Assembly: GCA_964462295.1 (NCBI GenBank)
Contig: CAYWXH010000013.1
Span: forward strand, 1-36,498
Source of the DNA: JALVIU01 sp964462295
GTDB taxonomy: Bacteria > Atribacterota > JALVIU01
DNA length: 36,498 nt
Reading direction: 5' to 3'
Shown piece by piece: positions 23,562-32,730 of the stretch; the stretch's first letter is position 1, and each line of letters starts with the position of its first letter. The translations under genes and the position numbers were made by a program. The notes below the pieces were generated by a model, which saw only the letters and a list, made by a program, of their open reading frames with translations, had not been told where the DNA came from and ran no database searches.

Positions 23562-24623
23562 ATGATTAAAAAGATTCTCATTTTTATAATGGTTTTTTCA
23601 TTGCTCTTGTCATTAACCGCTTTTGCTAAGTACAAAAGTGAATACAAGATGTCTTTAGTAGTTGGGCCTAATTCCCCATGGGGAATGGCAGGTAAAAAGT
23701 TTGCAGATTTAGTAAAAGAAAGAACAGAGGGAAGAATCAATATTAAAGTATATTTTGGTGGGCAACTTTTTGCAGGAAAGCAAACAAACGAATTTTTGCT
23801 TCTAAGAAAAGGGGTTGCAGATTTTGCGGTAGGTTCTACAATAAATTGGTCTTCCCAGATAAAAGAACTAAATCTCTTTTCTATGCCATTTATGTTCAAG
23901 GGTTTCAAAGAACTTGATGCAGTTACAAATGGATTTCCAGGAGAAATGATAAAGAAAAGATTAAACAAACTCGGGGTAGTCTCCATAGGGACATGGGGAG
24001 AAAATGGATTCCGTCAGCTTACAAATAGTAAAAAAGAGGTAAAACTTCCATCTGACCTAAAAGATATGAAGATAAGAGTAGTAGGGAGCCCTATATTCTT
24101 GGATATCTTTAAGGCACTTGGTGCAAACCCCTTAAATATGAATTGGGGAGATGCACAGACTGCATTTAGACAAGGTGTAGTAGACGGTCAAGAAAACCCA
24201 ATAAATATAGTAATCATTCCGTATAAGATATATGAATTTCATAAATATATAACCATATGGAACTATACAATTGACCCACTTATTCTTGGGGTAAACAAAA
24301 GAACTTGGGGAAGTTTTTCTGAAGAAGATAAAAAAATATTAAAAGAGACAGCAAAAGAGGTGATGGACTGGGAAAGGGCTATGGCAAGGGTAGGACTTGA
24401 TGATGGAAGTGCCCTCAAATATCTACAAGGTATTGGCCAAAAGGTAGAGATCACACAACCATATAAATACCTTGAGGAACACGGGATGAAGGTAACATTC
24501 TTAACAGATGAAGAAAGGGCAGCATTCAAAAAGGCAACGAGAAAGGTATATGATAAATGGAGAAAGAAAATTGGTGCAGATTTAGTATTTGCAGCTGAAC
24601 AGGCAATCAAGAAGGTAAAATAA
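23562..24623 (+). CDS. dctP: TRAP transporter periplasmic solute-binding protein, DctP family
   Basis: 353 residues with a signal peptide (about 1-22, KKILIFIMVFSLLLSLTAFA). DctP landmarks: GPNSPWGMAGKKFADLVKE, the stretch FRQLTNSKKEVKLPSDLKDM with the substrate-carboxylate region KIRV, and VDGQENPINI. It captures an organic acid outside the membrane and delivers it to DctQM. The ribosome site AAAGGAGG is excellent. A long perfect palindrome follows the gene, a common arrangement for making more binding protein than membrane subunits. Substrate is probably a 2-oxoacid or related monocarboxylate given the flanking dehydrogenase (inference). Confidence 0.93.
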   Translation: MIKKILIFIMVFSLLLSLTAFAKYKSEYKMSLVVGPNSPWGMAGKKFADLVKERTEGRINIKVYFGGQLFAGKQTNEFLLLRKGVADFAVGSTINWSSQIKELNLFSMPFMFKGFKELDAVTNGFPGEMIKKRLNKLGVVSIGTWGENGFRQLTNSKKEVKLPSDLKDMKIRVVGSPIFLDIFKALGANPLNMNWGDAQTAFRQGVVDGQENPINIVIIPYKIYEFHKYITIWNYTIDPLILGVNKRTWGSFSEEDKKILKETAKEVMDWERAMARVGLDDGSALKYLQGIGQKVEITQPYKYLEEHGMKVTFLTDEERAAFKKATRKVYDKWRKKIGADLVFAAEQAIKKVK

Positions 24624-24632
24624 TTTTTCTAA

Positions 24633-24670
24633 TCTGTAAAAGGTCGGTAGATCTACCGACCTTTTACAGA
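24633..24670. repeat. 38-nt perfect palindrome between dctP and dctQ
   Basis: Positions 24633-24651 and 24652-24670 are exact reverse complements, with a central AGATCT. In RNA this is a stem of about 17 bp with a minimal loop. The stem is followed by AAAAGGAGG, the dctQ ribosome site, not by a T-run. It probably stabilises the upstream dctP mRNA or slows read-through. Confidence 0.85.
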
Positions 24671-24683
24671 AAAGGAGGTATAA

Positions 24684-25154
24684 ATGAGGCAAAAGCTTTT
24701 GGAAAACTTCGAAGAGGCCCTTGCGGGTATGCTCCTTCTTACAATGGCATCTGTTGCATTTATTAATGTTATTACCCGTTATCTTGTAAAATATTCCCTT
24801 GCCTTTACTGAGGAGCTTGAGGTAAACCTATTTGTCTGGATGGTCCTCTTAGGTGCTGCAGCAGGGTTTAAGAGGGGCTCCCATTTGGGTGTAAACTTTG
24901 TAGTCTCCTTTTTCCCAAAAAAATTAAGAAAAATAGTGATCGTAATTGGATATATAATTACCGCTTCTTTATTTATTGTTCTTATATATCTTGGGATAAA
25001 AGAGGTATTAGATGAGATGTTACTTGAGGCAACATCTGAATCGTTAGGTGTACCTGTATGGTGGTACACCATAGGTGTTCCTATAGGAAGTGCAATAGTT
25101 ATATGGCGCATAATAGAACGCATCCTAAAAGAATGGAAGGAGGAGGAAAAGTAA
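24684..25154 (+). CDS. dctQ: TRAP transporter small membrane subunit, DctQ family
   Basis: 156 residues with four hydrophobic segments, normal for DctQ. Family landmarks: NVITRYLVKYSLAFTEELEVNLFVWMVLLGAAAGFKRGSHLGV (quoted in part here: FTEELEVNLFVWMV) and the W-Y pair in VWWYTIGVPIG. It partners with DctM in the Na+-driven importer. It ends 3 nt before dctM. Confidence 0.92.
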   Translation: MRQKLLENFEEALAGMLLLTMASVAFINVITRYLVKYSLAFTEELEVNLFVWMVLLGAAAGFKRGSHLGVNFVVSFFPKKLRKIVIVIGYIITASLFIVLIYLGIKEVLDEMLLEATSESLGVPVWWYTIGVPIGSAIVIWRIIERILKEWKEEEK

Positions 25155-25157
25155 ACT

Positions 25158-26450
25158 ATGTTACACGATCCTATATTTTGGCTAATAACACTATTTTTCA
25201 TCCCACTTCTTCTAAGGGTTCCCATTGCGGCCTCTTTGGGTTTTGCTGCAATCTTTGTAGTATGGAAATGGAACCTAGGGATAGATGTAGTATCTTATAA
25301 CTTTTTTGCAGGTATTGCCAAATTTCCCCTAACTGCCATACCTTTTTTCATTTTAGCAGGGGTTATTATGGAAAAGGCAAAGATAGCAGAAAAGATCATA
25401 AAATTCATAGAGCTTCTCATTGGACCTATCACAGGAGGACTTGCTATAGTAACAGTAGCTGTTGCACTTTTTTGGGGTGCAGTATCAGGCTCTGGTCCTG
25501 CAACAGTTGCAGCATTAGGAGTACTCCTTATACCTGCAATGGTGAAAAACAAATATGACCTTCCCTTTGCTACAAGTGTAGTTTCTGTAAGCAGCGGGCT
25601 TGCCATAATCATACCTCCAAGTATTGGATTCATTGTATATGGAGTAATCACAAATGCATCTATTGGGGCACTTTTTGCAGCAGGGATAATTCCAGGCATC
25701 ATAGTAGGGATTGCCCTTATGATTGTAGTTTATATTATTTCCAAAAAGAGAGGATACAGAGGAGGAGACTGGGGAACACCAAAAGAGATATTTAAGGCAT
25801 TTATTGATTCCTTTTGGGGACTTCTAACCCCCATTATCATATTAGGAGGCATATATGGAGGTATCTTTACACCTACAGAGGCAGCAGCAGTAGCAGTATT
25901 TTATGGCTTATTTGTAGGAGTGTTTATATATAAAACTATAAATTGGGATGTACTATATAAACTATTGGTAGAATCTGCCATTTCTACCTCTGTTGTTATG
26001 ATTGTTGTCACATTTGCCGGACTTTTTTCATGGGCAGGTGCAACAATCGGACTTATAGATAAGGCATCCAATCTTATAGTATCTACTTCCAGTAATCCTT
26101 ATGTTATTCTCATAATGGTAAACTTTATTCTTCTTATAGCAGGTATGCTCCTTGATGCTATATCTATATACTATGTCTTCTTACCGATCTTTTTACCCAT
26201 TATGGCAAAATATCACTTTGACCCTGTTTGGTTTGGAGTGCTTATGACAGTAAATTTGGCGATAGGACAGGTAACCCCACCTATTGCAGTAAATCTCTAT
26301 GTGGGATCCAACATATCTGGGGTAAGCCTCGAGGAACTTTCAAAAGAGGTCATTCCCCTCGTATTGGCAGCTGTTGGTGCTTTACTTATAATAACATACT
26401 TCCCTGCACTTAGTTTGTATCTACCTAAACTGTTTGGCATATATCATTAA
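25158..26450 (+). CDS. dctM: TRAP transporter large permease subunit, DctM family
   Basis: 430 residues with about 11-12 hydrophobic segments. Landmarks: FPLTAIPFFILAGVIMEK near residue 55, GAVSGSGPATVAALG, IIPPSIGFIVYGVITNAS, GGIFTPTEAAAVAVFYG and LAIGQVTPPIAVNLYV. It is the translocating subunit, moving the solute with Na+. E2 follows after 11 nt, so the transporter is embedded in the dehydrogenase operon. Confidence 0.95.
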   Translation: MLHDPIFWLITLFFIPLLLRVPIAASLGFAAIFVVWKWNLGIDVVSYNFFAGIAKFPLTAIPFFILAGVIMEKAKIAEKIIKFIELLIGPITGGLAIVTVAVALFWGAVSGSGPATVAALGVLLIPAMVKNKYDLPFATSVVSVSSGLAIIIPPSIGFIVYGVITNASIGALFAAGIIPGIIVGIALMIVVYIISKKRGYRGGDWGTPKEIFKAFIDSFWGLLTPIIILGGIYGGIFTPTEAAAVAVFYGLFVGVFIYKTINWDVLYKLLVESAISTSVVMIVVTFAGLFSWAGATIGLIDKASNLIVSTSSNPYVILIMVNFILLIAGMLLDAISIYYVFLPIFLPIMAKYHFDPVWFGVLMTVNLAIGQVTPPIAVNLYVGSNISGVSLEELSKEVIPLVLAAVGALLIITYFPALSLYLPKLFGIYH

Positions 26451-26461
26451 AGGAGGCTGAA

Positions 26462-27643
26462 ATGTTAAAAGAAATCTTAATGCCCAAATTGGGTCTTACC
26501 ATGACAGAGGGCATGATTACTGGATGGTTAAAAAGAGAAGGTGACAAAGTAGAAAAAGGGGAACCCCTATTTGAGGTAATGACAGAAAAAATAAACATAG
26601 AAATTGAGTCCCCTTATAGTGGGGTTCTAAAAGAGATAGCTATACCAGAAGGGGGTTCTGCCAAGGTATCAGAGGTTGTGGCATATATGGAAGCAGAAGG
26701 AGAGGAAGATGTAGAGATTGAGAAAAAAGAGTCCATACCACCTATAGATACACAAAAAGAGATGAGAAAAGAACATTCCATAAATACTCCAAAAGAGGAG
26801 AGGATAAAAATCTCTCCCCTTGCTAGACGGCTTGCCCAGGAAAACGATATAGACATAACTACTATTAAAGGAACGGGCCCCGAAGGACGAATAATAAAAG
26901 ATGATATTATAAAGATTATTTCAGAGAAGGAAAGAAGAAGGGCATTAGAGAAGAAAGACAAAGAAAGGAATATTATCCCTATTACAGGCATTAGGAAGGT
27001 TATCGCCCAACGAATGAAAGAGAGTGTCCGTCAAAAACCATACTATTCAGAGAGTATGAAGGTAAGGGGGGAAGGGCTTATAAAACTAAGAGAGACAGTA
27101 CTTAAAGTAAATAAAGTAAAGGTATCTTATAATAATCTTATTATATATATTGTCTCCAGAGTTATAAGAAATTTCCCCATGTTTAATGCATTTGTTGATG
27201 ATGAAAACATATACCTAAAAGATGATATAAACATAGGATTTGCCCTTGCAACTCAAAAGGGACTTATGGTACCTGTTGTAAAAAATGCAGACCAAAAAAG
27301 TCTTACAGAAATAGATAAGGAGGTAAAAACACTTATAAAGAAGGCACAAGATGGCACTATTACAGTAGGAGAGCTCGAAGGAGGAACATTTACCATATCT
27401 AATTTAGGAATGTATGGTATAGACCATTTCGAGGCTATAATAAACCCACCCCAAGTTGCGATACTTGCTGTATCTGCTATAAAAAAAGAACCTGTAATAG
27501 AGAAGGATAGCATCGGAATTGGCTATCTATTCAGCATCTCTCTTACTTCTGACCATAGAGCAGTAGATGGGGCAGAATCTGCAAAATTTCTCATTGCATT
27601 AAAAAATGCACTTGAAAATCCTTATGAAATTCTTCTAACTTAA
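26462..27643 (+). CDS. Dihydrolipoamide acyltransferase E2 of the 2-oxoacid/acetoin dehydrogenase
   Basis: 393 residues: one lipoyl domain (1-75; lipoylated K43 in VMTEKINIE), a charged linker (about 80-115), a peripheral-subunit-binding domain (about 117-153, SPLARRLAQENDID ... GPEGRIIKDDI), and the catalytic domain (about 165-393) with the catalytic SDHRAVDGA near the C-terminus. It transfers the acyl group from E1 to CoA. It is the last gene of the operon; no E3 (dihydrolipoamide dehydrogenase) gene occurs in the window, so that subunit must be encoded elsewhere. Confidence 0.93.
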   Translation: MLKEILMPKLGLTMTEGMITGWLKREGDKVEKGEPLFEVMTEKINIEIESPYSGVLKEIAIPEGGSAKVSEVVAYMEAEGEEDVEIEKKESIPPIDTQKEMRKEHSINTPKEERIKISPLARRLAQENDIDITTIKGTGPEGRIIKDDIIKIISEKERRRALEKKDKERNIIPITGIRKVIAQRMKESVRQKPYYSESMKVRGEGLIKLRETVLKVNKVKVSYNNLIIYIVSRVIRNFPMFNAFVDDENIYLKDDINIGFALATQKGLMVPVVKNADQKSLTEIDKEVKTLIKKAQDGTITVGELEGGTFTISNLGMYGIDHFEAIINPPQVAILAVSAIKKEPVIEKDSIGIGYLFSISLTSDHRAVDGAESAKFLIALKNALENPYEILLT

Positions 27644-27650
27644 AAATTTA

Positions 27651-27659
27651 TGGTATAAT
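27651..27659 (+). promoter_or_regulatory. Extended -10 promoter for the polysaccharide operon
   Basis: TGG-TATAAT (27651-27659) is a full extended -10 element directly after the E2 stop. The region 17 nt upstream (TCTTCT) is a poor -35, as often seen with extended -10 promoters. Transcription would start near 27666. Confidence 0.6.
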
Positions 27660-27687
27660 ATATGACAAATAAAATGCAAAGGGGTGG

Positions 27688-28803
27688 ATTAATTTCAGAA
27701 AAAAATATATTAGTATTCTTTTACTTTTGGTATTTCTATCTTTGTTTTTTTCTGCTTTATCATACGCAAAAGAGAAAGAAAAAGGGTATGATTACAGGAA
27801 AATAGAGCAGGAAGCTTACGATTTTTTAAAGACAAAGCTTGTAAGTAAAGAGGGGGGAGTTTTTTCAAATTACTATACTGATTACCCAATAGATCCCCAT
27901 GATGGACAAAATCATGAAATACTTTCCGAATCTATTGGTCTATATCTGGAATATCTCTATTTCAGTAATAGAAAGAGGGAATTTCAAAAAGAGGTAAATT
28001 TTCTAAACAAATATCTCATTCGCCCCTCTGGCCTTATCTCTTGGAAGATAAATGAAAAAGGTAAAACAGAAAATTCCAGTGCCACAATTGATGACTTAAG
28101 GATTACAAGATATCTTATCCTTGCAGGAAAATCATGGGGCAAAAGTCCATACATCAGATTAGGGAAAAAGATAGGTGATGCCAACCTAAAATACTGCACA
28201 CAAGATGGAATTATATTAGACGGGGCCTCCTGGGAAAAATCATTCTTTAAAGAAAAGATATACAAAAACCTAAACGTAGGTACTACCCTATCTTATATAG
28301 ACCTCTATACCATTAGACTGCTTTCTCAAATAGATAGAAAAAACCTTAATACATGGAAAGATATCTTTGATAATGGACTTATTATCATATATCATGGATT
28401 TGACAAGAATCACTTTTCCATAAAGTATAATGTGAGAAAAAAAAGATACATAAGAAAAAAACAGGCAGATTATGATATCATAAATACTATGACTATTTTA
28501 CATCTCACAGAGATTGGTCTTTCTCCCATATATGCGGTTAATTATTTTGATCCAGAAGATACAGTTATGGATGATGTAGCATCATATGCCCTATTGGTAA
28601 GAATCTTTCTAAACTTAGATGATATAGAGACTGCAACTGGTTTTTTACACAAAATGATAAAATTTATAATACCTAAAGGTCCTCAAAAAGGGGCTTTTGG
28701 GTATTATATAAAGAAAAAGAGAAGATACAGAGTATATGCATTTGATAATTTACTTGCACTTTCTGCCTTAAGATTATATCAAAACTATACGAAAGAAAGG
28801 TGA
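27688..28803 (+). CDS. ydaJ: YdaJ-like glycoside hydrolase family 8 protein, secreted
   Basis: The first canonical start (TTG 27727) cuts into the signal peptide and has no ribosome site. The frame is open from 27673; an in-frame ATT at 27688 has AAAGG five bases upstream and gives NFRKKYISILLLLVFLSLFF, a complete signal peptide ending near SALSYA. I therefore use 27688 (371 residues). The mature part is GH8-like, the family of BcsZ cellulase: ILSESIGLYLEY carries the probable catalytic Glu and ATIDDLRITRYL the Asp region. It likely trims or remodels the polysaccharide made by the operon. Its end overlaps the next gene by 4 nt (GTGA). First gene in a ydaJKLMN-type operon. Confidence 0.8.
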   Translation: MNFRKKYISILLLLVFLSLFFSALSYAKEKEKGYDYRKIEQEAYDFLKTKLVSKEGGVFSNYYTDYPIDPHDGQNHEILSESIGLYLEYLYFSNRKREFQKEVNFLNKYLIRPSGLISWKINEKGKTENSSATIDDLRITRYLILAGKSWGKSPYIRLGKKIGDANLKYCTQDGIILDGASWEKSFFKEKIYKNLNVGTTLSYIDLYTIRLLSQIDRKNLNTWKDIFDNGLIIIYHGFDKNHFSIKYNVRKKRYIRKKQADYDIINTMTILHLTEIGLSPIYAVNYFDPEDTVMDDVASYALLVRIFLNLDDIETATGFLHKMIKFIIPKGPQKGAFGYYIKKKRRYRVYAFDNLLALSALRLYQNYTKER

Positions 28804-29669
28804 GAGATGTGAAAAAAATTAATTATGAAGGGATAAATATCTATTTTCTCCTTTTATTTATAGTATTACTTATCGTAAATAGTTGGTTTTTTTATTTTGG
28901 ATATGTAGAAAATTTAGAAGTCTATTTCATATCTTCTATTTTTCTTACAGTCATGTTCTTCTCGATGGTTAAAGGACTTGCACCAGGTCTTGTCTCCTCC
29001 CTTATCACAATATTTCTCTATAGTACATATCTTATGGTAAGGCAGTTCTTCCTTCCGGGAAGAAAAGAGATTACAATAGAGGAGATATTTTGGATTCCAG
29101 TCATACCTATAGGTGCCTTTATTGGGGGAAGAATCCACGATTTTTATCAAAAACTTTACAATAGAGTAAAAGAGGTGGAATACTCTATTGATGAACTTGT
29201 CACCCTTGATGAAGAGACAGGGCTAAACAATAGAAAAAACTTTATATTCTCTGTAGAAGAGGAGATAAAGAGGGGAAAAAGATATGGAGGGAGATTTGCC
29301 ATAGTATTAATTAGGATAAATTTCCTAAAAGAATTTCGTGAACAATATGGAGAAAGTGCGAAAAAAAGGCTTATTAAAATGGTAGCAGAGAGGATAAACA
29401 CGATCTTTAGATTAGAAGATAAAAAGGCAAGACTTGCAGATGATGAATTTGGTGCAATCTTGATAGGGGTAAGCGAGGATACGCTCTCCATTATAAAAAA
29501 TCGTATAAAAGAAACACTTTCTTTTATAGATGTAAAGGTGGGAGAGGAACACTTCAAAAGAGTTAGGCTTTATATAAATGTAGGATGGGCATTCTTTCCT
29601 GAAGATGGAGAGGATTTTTCCCTATTATACGCAAAGGCAAAGCACAACTATGAATTTGATGTGGATTAA
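28800..29669 (+). CDS. ydaK: YdaK-like membrane protein with degenerate GGDEF domain, c-di-GMP receptor
   Basis: 289 residues from the GTG at 28800; a GTG at 28809 is also possible and better spaced from GAAAGG. About four membrane segments (10-120) precede a GGDEF domain (about 130-289). The active-site motif is A213-D-D-E-F217 instead of GGDEF, so cyclase activity is unlikely. The inhibitory-site motif is intact: R204-L-E-D207 followed by exactly five residues before ADDEF, as in c-di-GMP-binding GGDEF proteins. Bacillus subtilis YdaK has this design and acts as a c-di-GMP receptor for its exopolysaccharide operon. The synthase here has no PilZ domain, so this protein is the likely sensor. 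Confidence 0.88.
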   Translation: MRDVKKINYEGINIYFLLLFIVLLIVNSWFFYFGYVENLEVYFISSIFLTVMFFSMVKGLAPGLVSSLITIFLYSTYLMVRQFFLPGRKEITIEEIFWIPVIPIGAFIGGRIHDFYQKLYNRVKEVEYSIDELVTLDEETGLNNRKNFIFSVEEEIKRGKRYGGRFAIVLIRINFLKEFREQYGESAKKRLIKMVAERINTIFRLEDKKARLADDEFGAILIGVSEDTLSIIKNRIKETLSFIDVKVGEEHFKRVRLYINVGWAFFPEDGEDFSLLYAKAKHNYEFDVD

Positions 29670-32600
29670 AATATTTCTTTTTAGTGTATTAATTCTTATA
29701 CTCTTTACAGGTAATGCATATACAGAAGAGAGAATACTTCTTACATATAAAAGTTCATACCTTATAAAAAATATGGATATTACAAAAATGATTAAAAATT
29801 TCTTGCTTCATTTTGATATACCTGTAGATATTGTAAAATTCAACGAACTTACCAAGACACTGCTTTATAAGTATAAATATATAATAATTCCTGTAACAGA
29901 TATGCTCCCAAAGGTCATAGAAAAAGAGCTTCCACATCTCAAAAATAGTAAAATATGTATAATAGGAAAGGCAAAAAATTTAAAACCCATCTTGTACAAA
30001 GATGAGAAAAAGGGATTTTTAAATATAAAGTATGAAGGAAAAAGATACTTTGTTTCACCAAATAAATTGATATATGAATATAAAATCATAAACAAGGAGA
30101 CAAAGGTTCTTGCAACAGTTTCCAATGAGGCCTCAAATATGCCTTTTCTATTAAAGGATAAAAATATCTATCTATTGGGAGGGTTTCCTTTATGGGATGA
30201 GGAGGCATACTTTTTTGCAAATTTTTTGTATAGTTTTTTGGATGTACCCTATGTAAAAAAGGGACCTAAGTTACTCTTTATAGTACAAGATGTAAATCCA
30301 TACACAAAGCCTGAAAACTTAAAAGATACGGTAAAAATATTAGAAAGAGAAAAGGTTCCATTTGTTATATCTTATTATCCACTTTTTTTTGACACAGACC
30401 GAAGAAGTTTTATCTCAATTGAAGAGAAAAAAACTCTTAGCTATTTTTTGAATATAATTGCCAAAAGGGATATCTCATTTGTGCTCTCAGGCCTTTTGAG
30501 AAAATATTACAGAACAAAAATGGAAAGAGATGCAGAATTTTGGGATATAAAGAATGACCGCCCTATAGATGATTTTGAAAAGTACTTTGAAAGAAGAATC
30601 TCTATGGCTTTTACACTGTCTCAAAAGATTGGCATACACCCTGTAGGATTTATGCCATCTGAATTTGCATTCCCTCCCAAATATATGGCGTTTGTAGGTA
30701 AATATTTTGATTATTATATAGGTACTATACAGCTAAGCAATTATACATACAAATCAACTCAATCACTACCATATATCATAAGAGATCCAAAGAAAGACTT
30801 ATTCTTTATCACACCTAATTTGGGATATATAAGCAGGGAAAACCCTTCTCTTTCTCTTTCCAATATAATAGAGCGTGCAAAGAAATTAAGATATGTAAAG
30901 GATGCCTTTGGGGTAGTGTACTTTCATCCATTTATCGATAAAAAATATTTAAAAAAACTTATAGATGATCTTTTGGGATTGGGTTATGAATTTAGTGGAC
31001 TTCCCAATTTAAGAGAGCCAAACAAAAAGGAAAGGAATATAAAATATATGAAAAGAATTACATATTCTTCTCTTTATCTTAAAGAAGAAAATAGAGAAGT
31101 AAAAAAGATAGGAAAACTTACAGGTACTATATTTTTTAGGGTTTCTCTTTTCTTTGTATTATTAGGGTTAGCTATATACCTATTCACTACAAGAAAAAAA
31201 TACAAAGAACTTTTTAAGATAATACTAATTATAGTAACCATTAGTAGCTTATCTTCTATAAGTGCCTATGGGAAAACAGCAATTGTAACAGGAGAGAAAA
31301 AAAGTGACATAATTATGGTTGCAAATCTTTTGGGTCATTTTAAATTAGATGTAAAAACCTATCTTGCAAAAGATATTGACACAAAAGAGGCAGAAAATAC
31401 AGATATTCTATTCTTTATAAGCAATAATGACCATGTTGTACCCAAAAATATAGTAAATATCTTCACCAAAAGGAAAAAAGAACTGTGTTTTATTGGACAA
31501 GACCCTGAAGCCATCATAAGAGAGGGTACATATCCTATTACATATGTGGGGATTACAAAAGATTTCCCATATCTTATATATAAAAATACTACAGTATTTA
31601 ACGAATGGGAGATGTATATCCCCAAGATAAAGATAGGAGAGGGAAAGGTATATGGATATTTTTCGAACCTAAAGGATAAGATCCCTGCATATATAAAAAC
31701 CAAAAACTTATGGATTATTACAGGCTCACCCTTTTATTCCTTTACAGGAATTGCCTTTTCTGACCTATTGCACGACATAATAGGAGAGGATCATAAAGGG
31801 ATTCCAAAGGCGCTCATAAGAATCGAAGATATAAATCCAGATTATCCATTAAAAGTTTTAAAGAAAACAACAGATTATCTAATAAAGGAGAATCTTCCCT
31901 TTGCGATGGCATTTTACCCTGTATATATGAATTTTGCCCTAAAGGAGAGTGTAACACTTGATAGGAGACCAAAAATGGTCAAATATTTAAAAGAGTTAGA
32001 CAGTCATAGAGGTAGGATTATAATGCATGGGATAACCCATCAGTACAGCAAAGAAGAGATTTCAGGAGAAGGCTCAGAGTTTTGGGATATGATCCACAAC
32101 AGACCTATTCCAAATTTCAAAGAATACTTCGAAAAAAGGATATCTTATGGTATCTCTACCTTTAAGAGATTAAATATACCATTTTATGCATTTGAACCAC
32201 CACATTACAATTTATCCATAGAAGGAGAATTCGAACTCAAAAAATACATTCCCATATATGTAGGACAAGTTATGATAGATGATCCAGAATCTACTCAAGA
32301 ATTCTACTACCCTATATATAAAAGTTATGCTGGTCTATATATAATACCTGAAAATTTAGGGTATGTAGAAAAAGAAGACCCTAAAGAGAGTATAGAAAGA
32401 ATACTTTATAAAGCAAGGATCATAAAAAAAATGGTAAGGGATCCTTTTGTAGGTTTTTTCTTTCACCCATTTATGGGGGTAAAATATCTAAAACCTATAA
32501 TAAAAGGTTTAGATGAAATGGGTTATTATTTCGTAGATTTAAAAAAAGAGGTACCACCTCTAAAGATACCTAAAGTAAAAGAGGTAAAAATAGAGGATCT

Positions 32601-32730
32601 TAATCTTCCCTTTTACTACAAGGAAAGAAAAGGATTTAAACTAAGTACAAAAACATTTTCTATAATAGCCTCTTTATCTGTGCTACTTTTGGCACTTCTC
32701 TATATTTCAAAAAGGAGGAGAAAGTATTGA
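29650..32730 (+). CDS. ydaL: YdaL-like protein, two head-to-tail DUF2334 copies in one chain
   Basis: About 1026 residues from the ATG at 29650 (ATG 29659 is also possible); it overlaps ydaK by 20 nt. The chain is two full YdaL-like units. Unit 1: signal segment, N-domain, DUF2334 (polysaccharide-deacetylase-like) and a membrane helix near 500-520. Unit 2: a second signal-like segment (KIILIIVTISSLSS), N-domain, DUF2334 and a C-terminal helix followed by SKRRRKY. Unit 2 keeps the metal-site residues D727 (RIEDINP), H793 and H797 (HGITHQY) and FFFHPF. In unit 1 the Asp remains (D214) and VYFHPF remains, but the HxxxH is S280/R284 (LSGLLRK), so it is probably inactive. Single YdaL proteins are about half this size. 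Confidence 0.87.
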   Translation: MNLMWIKIFLFSVLILILFTGNAYTEERILLTYKSSYLIKNMDITKMIKNFLLHFDIPVDIVKFNELTKTLLYKYKYIIIPVTDMLPKVIEKELPHLKNSKICIIGKAKNLKPILYKDEKKGFLNIKYEGKRYFVSPNKLIYEYKIINKETKVLATVSNEASNMPFLLKDKNIYLLGGFPLWDEEAYFFANFLYSFLDVPYVKKGPKLLFIVQDVNPYTKPENLKDTVKILEREKVPFVISYYPLFFDTDRRSFISIEEKKTLSYFLNIIAKRDISFVLSGLLRKYYRTKMERDAEFWDIKNDRPIDDFEKYFERRISMAFTLSQKIGIHPVGFMPSEFAFPPKYMAFVGKYFDYYIGTIQLSNYTYKSTQSLPYIIRDPKKDLFFITPNLGYISRENPSLSLSNIIERAKKLRYVKDAFGVVYFHPFIDKKYLKKLIDDLLGLGYEFSGLPNLREPNKKERNIKYMKRITYSSLYLKEENREVKKIGKLTGTIFFRVSLFFVLLGLAIYLFTTRKKYKELFKIILIIVTISSLSSISAYGKTAIVTGEKKSDIIMVANLLGHFKLDVKTYLAKDIDTKEAENTDILFFISNNDHVVPKNIVNIFTKRKKELCFIGQDPEAIIREGTYPITYVGITKDFPYLIYKNTTVFNEWEMYIPKIKIGEGKVYGYFSNLKDKIPAYIKTKNLWIITGSPFYSFTGIAFSDLLHDIIGEDHKGIPKALIRIEDINPDYPLKVLKKTTDYLIKENLPFAMAFYPVYMNFALKESVTLDRRPKMVKYLKELDSHRGRIIMHGITHQYSKEEISGEGSEFWDMIHNRPIPNFKEYFEKRISYGISTFKRLNIPFYAFEPPHYNLSIEGEFELKKYIPIYVGQVMIDDPESTQEFYYPIYKSYAGLYIIPENLGYVEKEDPKESIERILYKARIIKKMVRDPFVGFFFHPFMGVKYLKPIIKGLDEMGYYFVDLKKEVPPLKIPKVKEVKIEDLNLPFYYKERKGFKLSTKTFSIIASLSVLLLALLYISKRRRKY

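Noticed and set aside
24633..24670. Intrinsic terminator after dctP
   Set aside because: No T-run follows the stem, and the next bases are the ribosome site of dctQ in the same operon.
28800..29669. Active diguanylate cyclase
   Set aside because: The active-site motif is ADDEF, lacking both glycines needed for GTP binding and catalysis.
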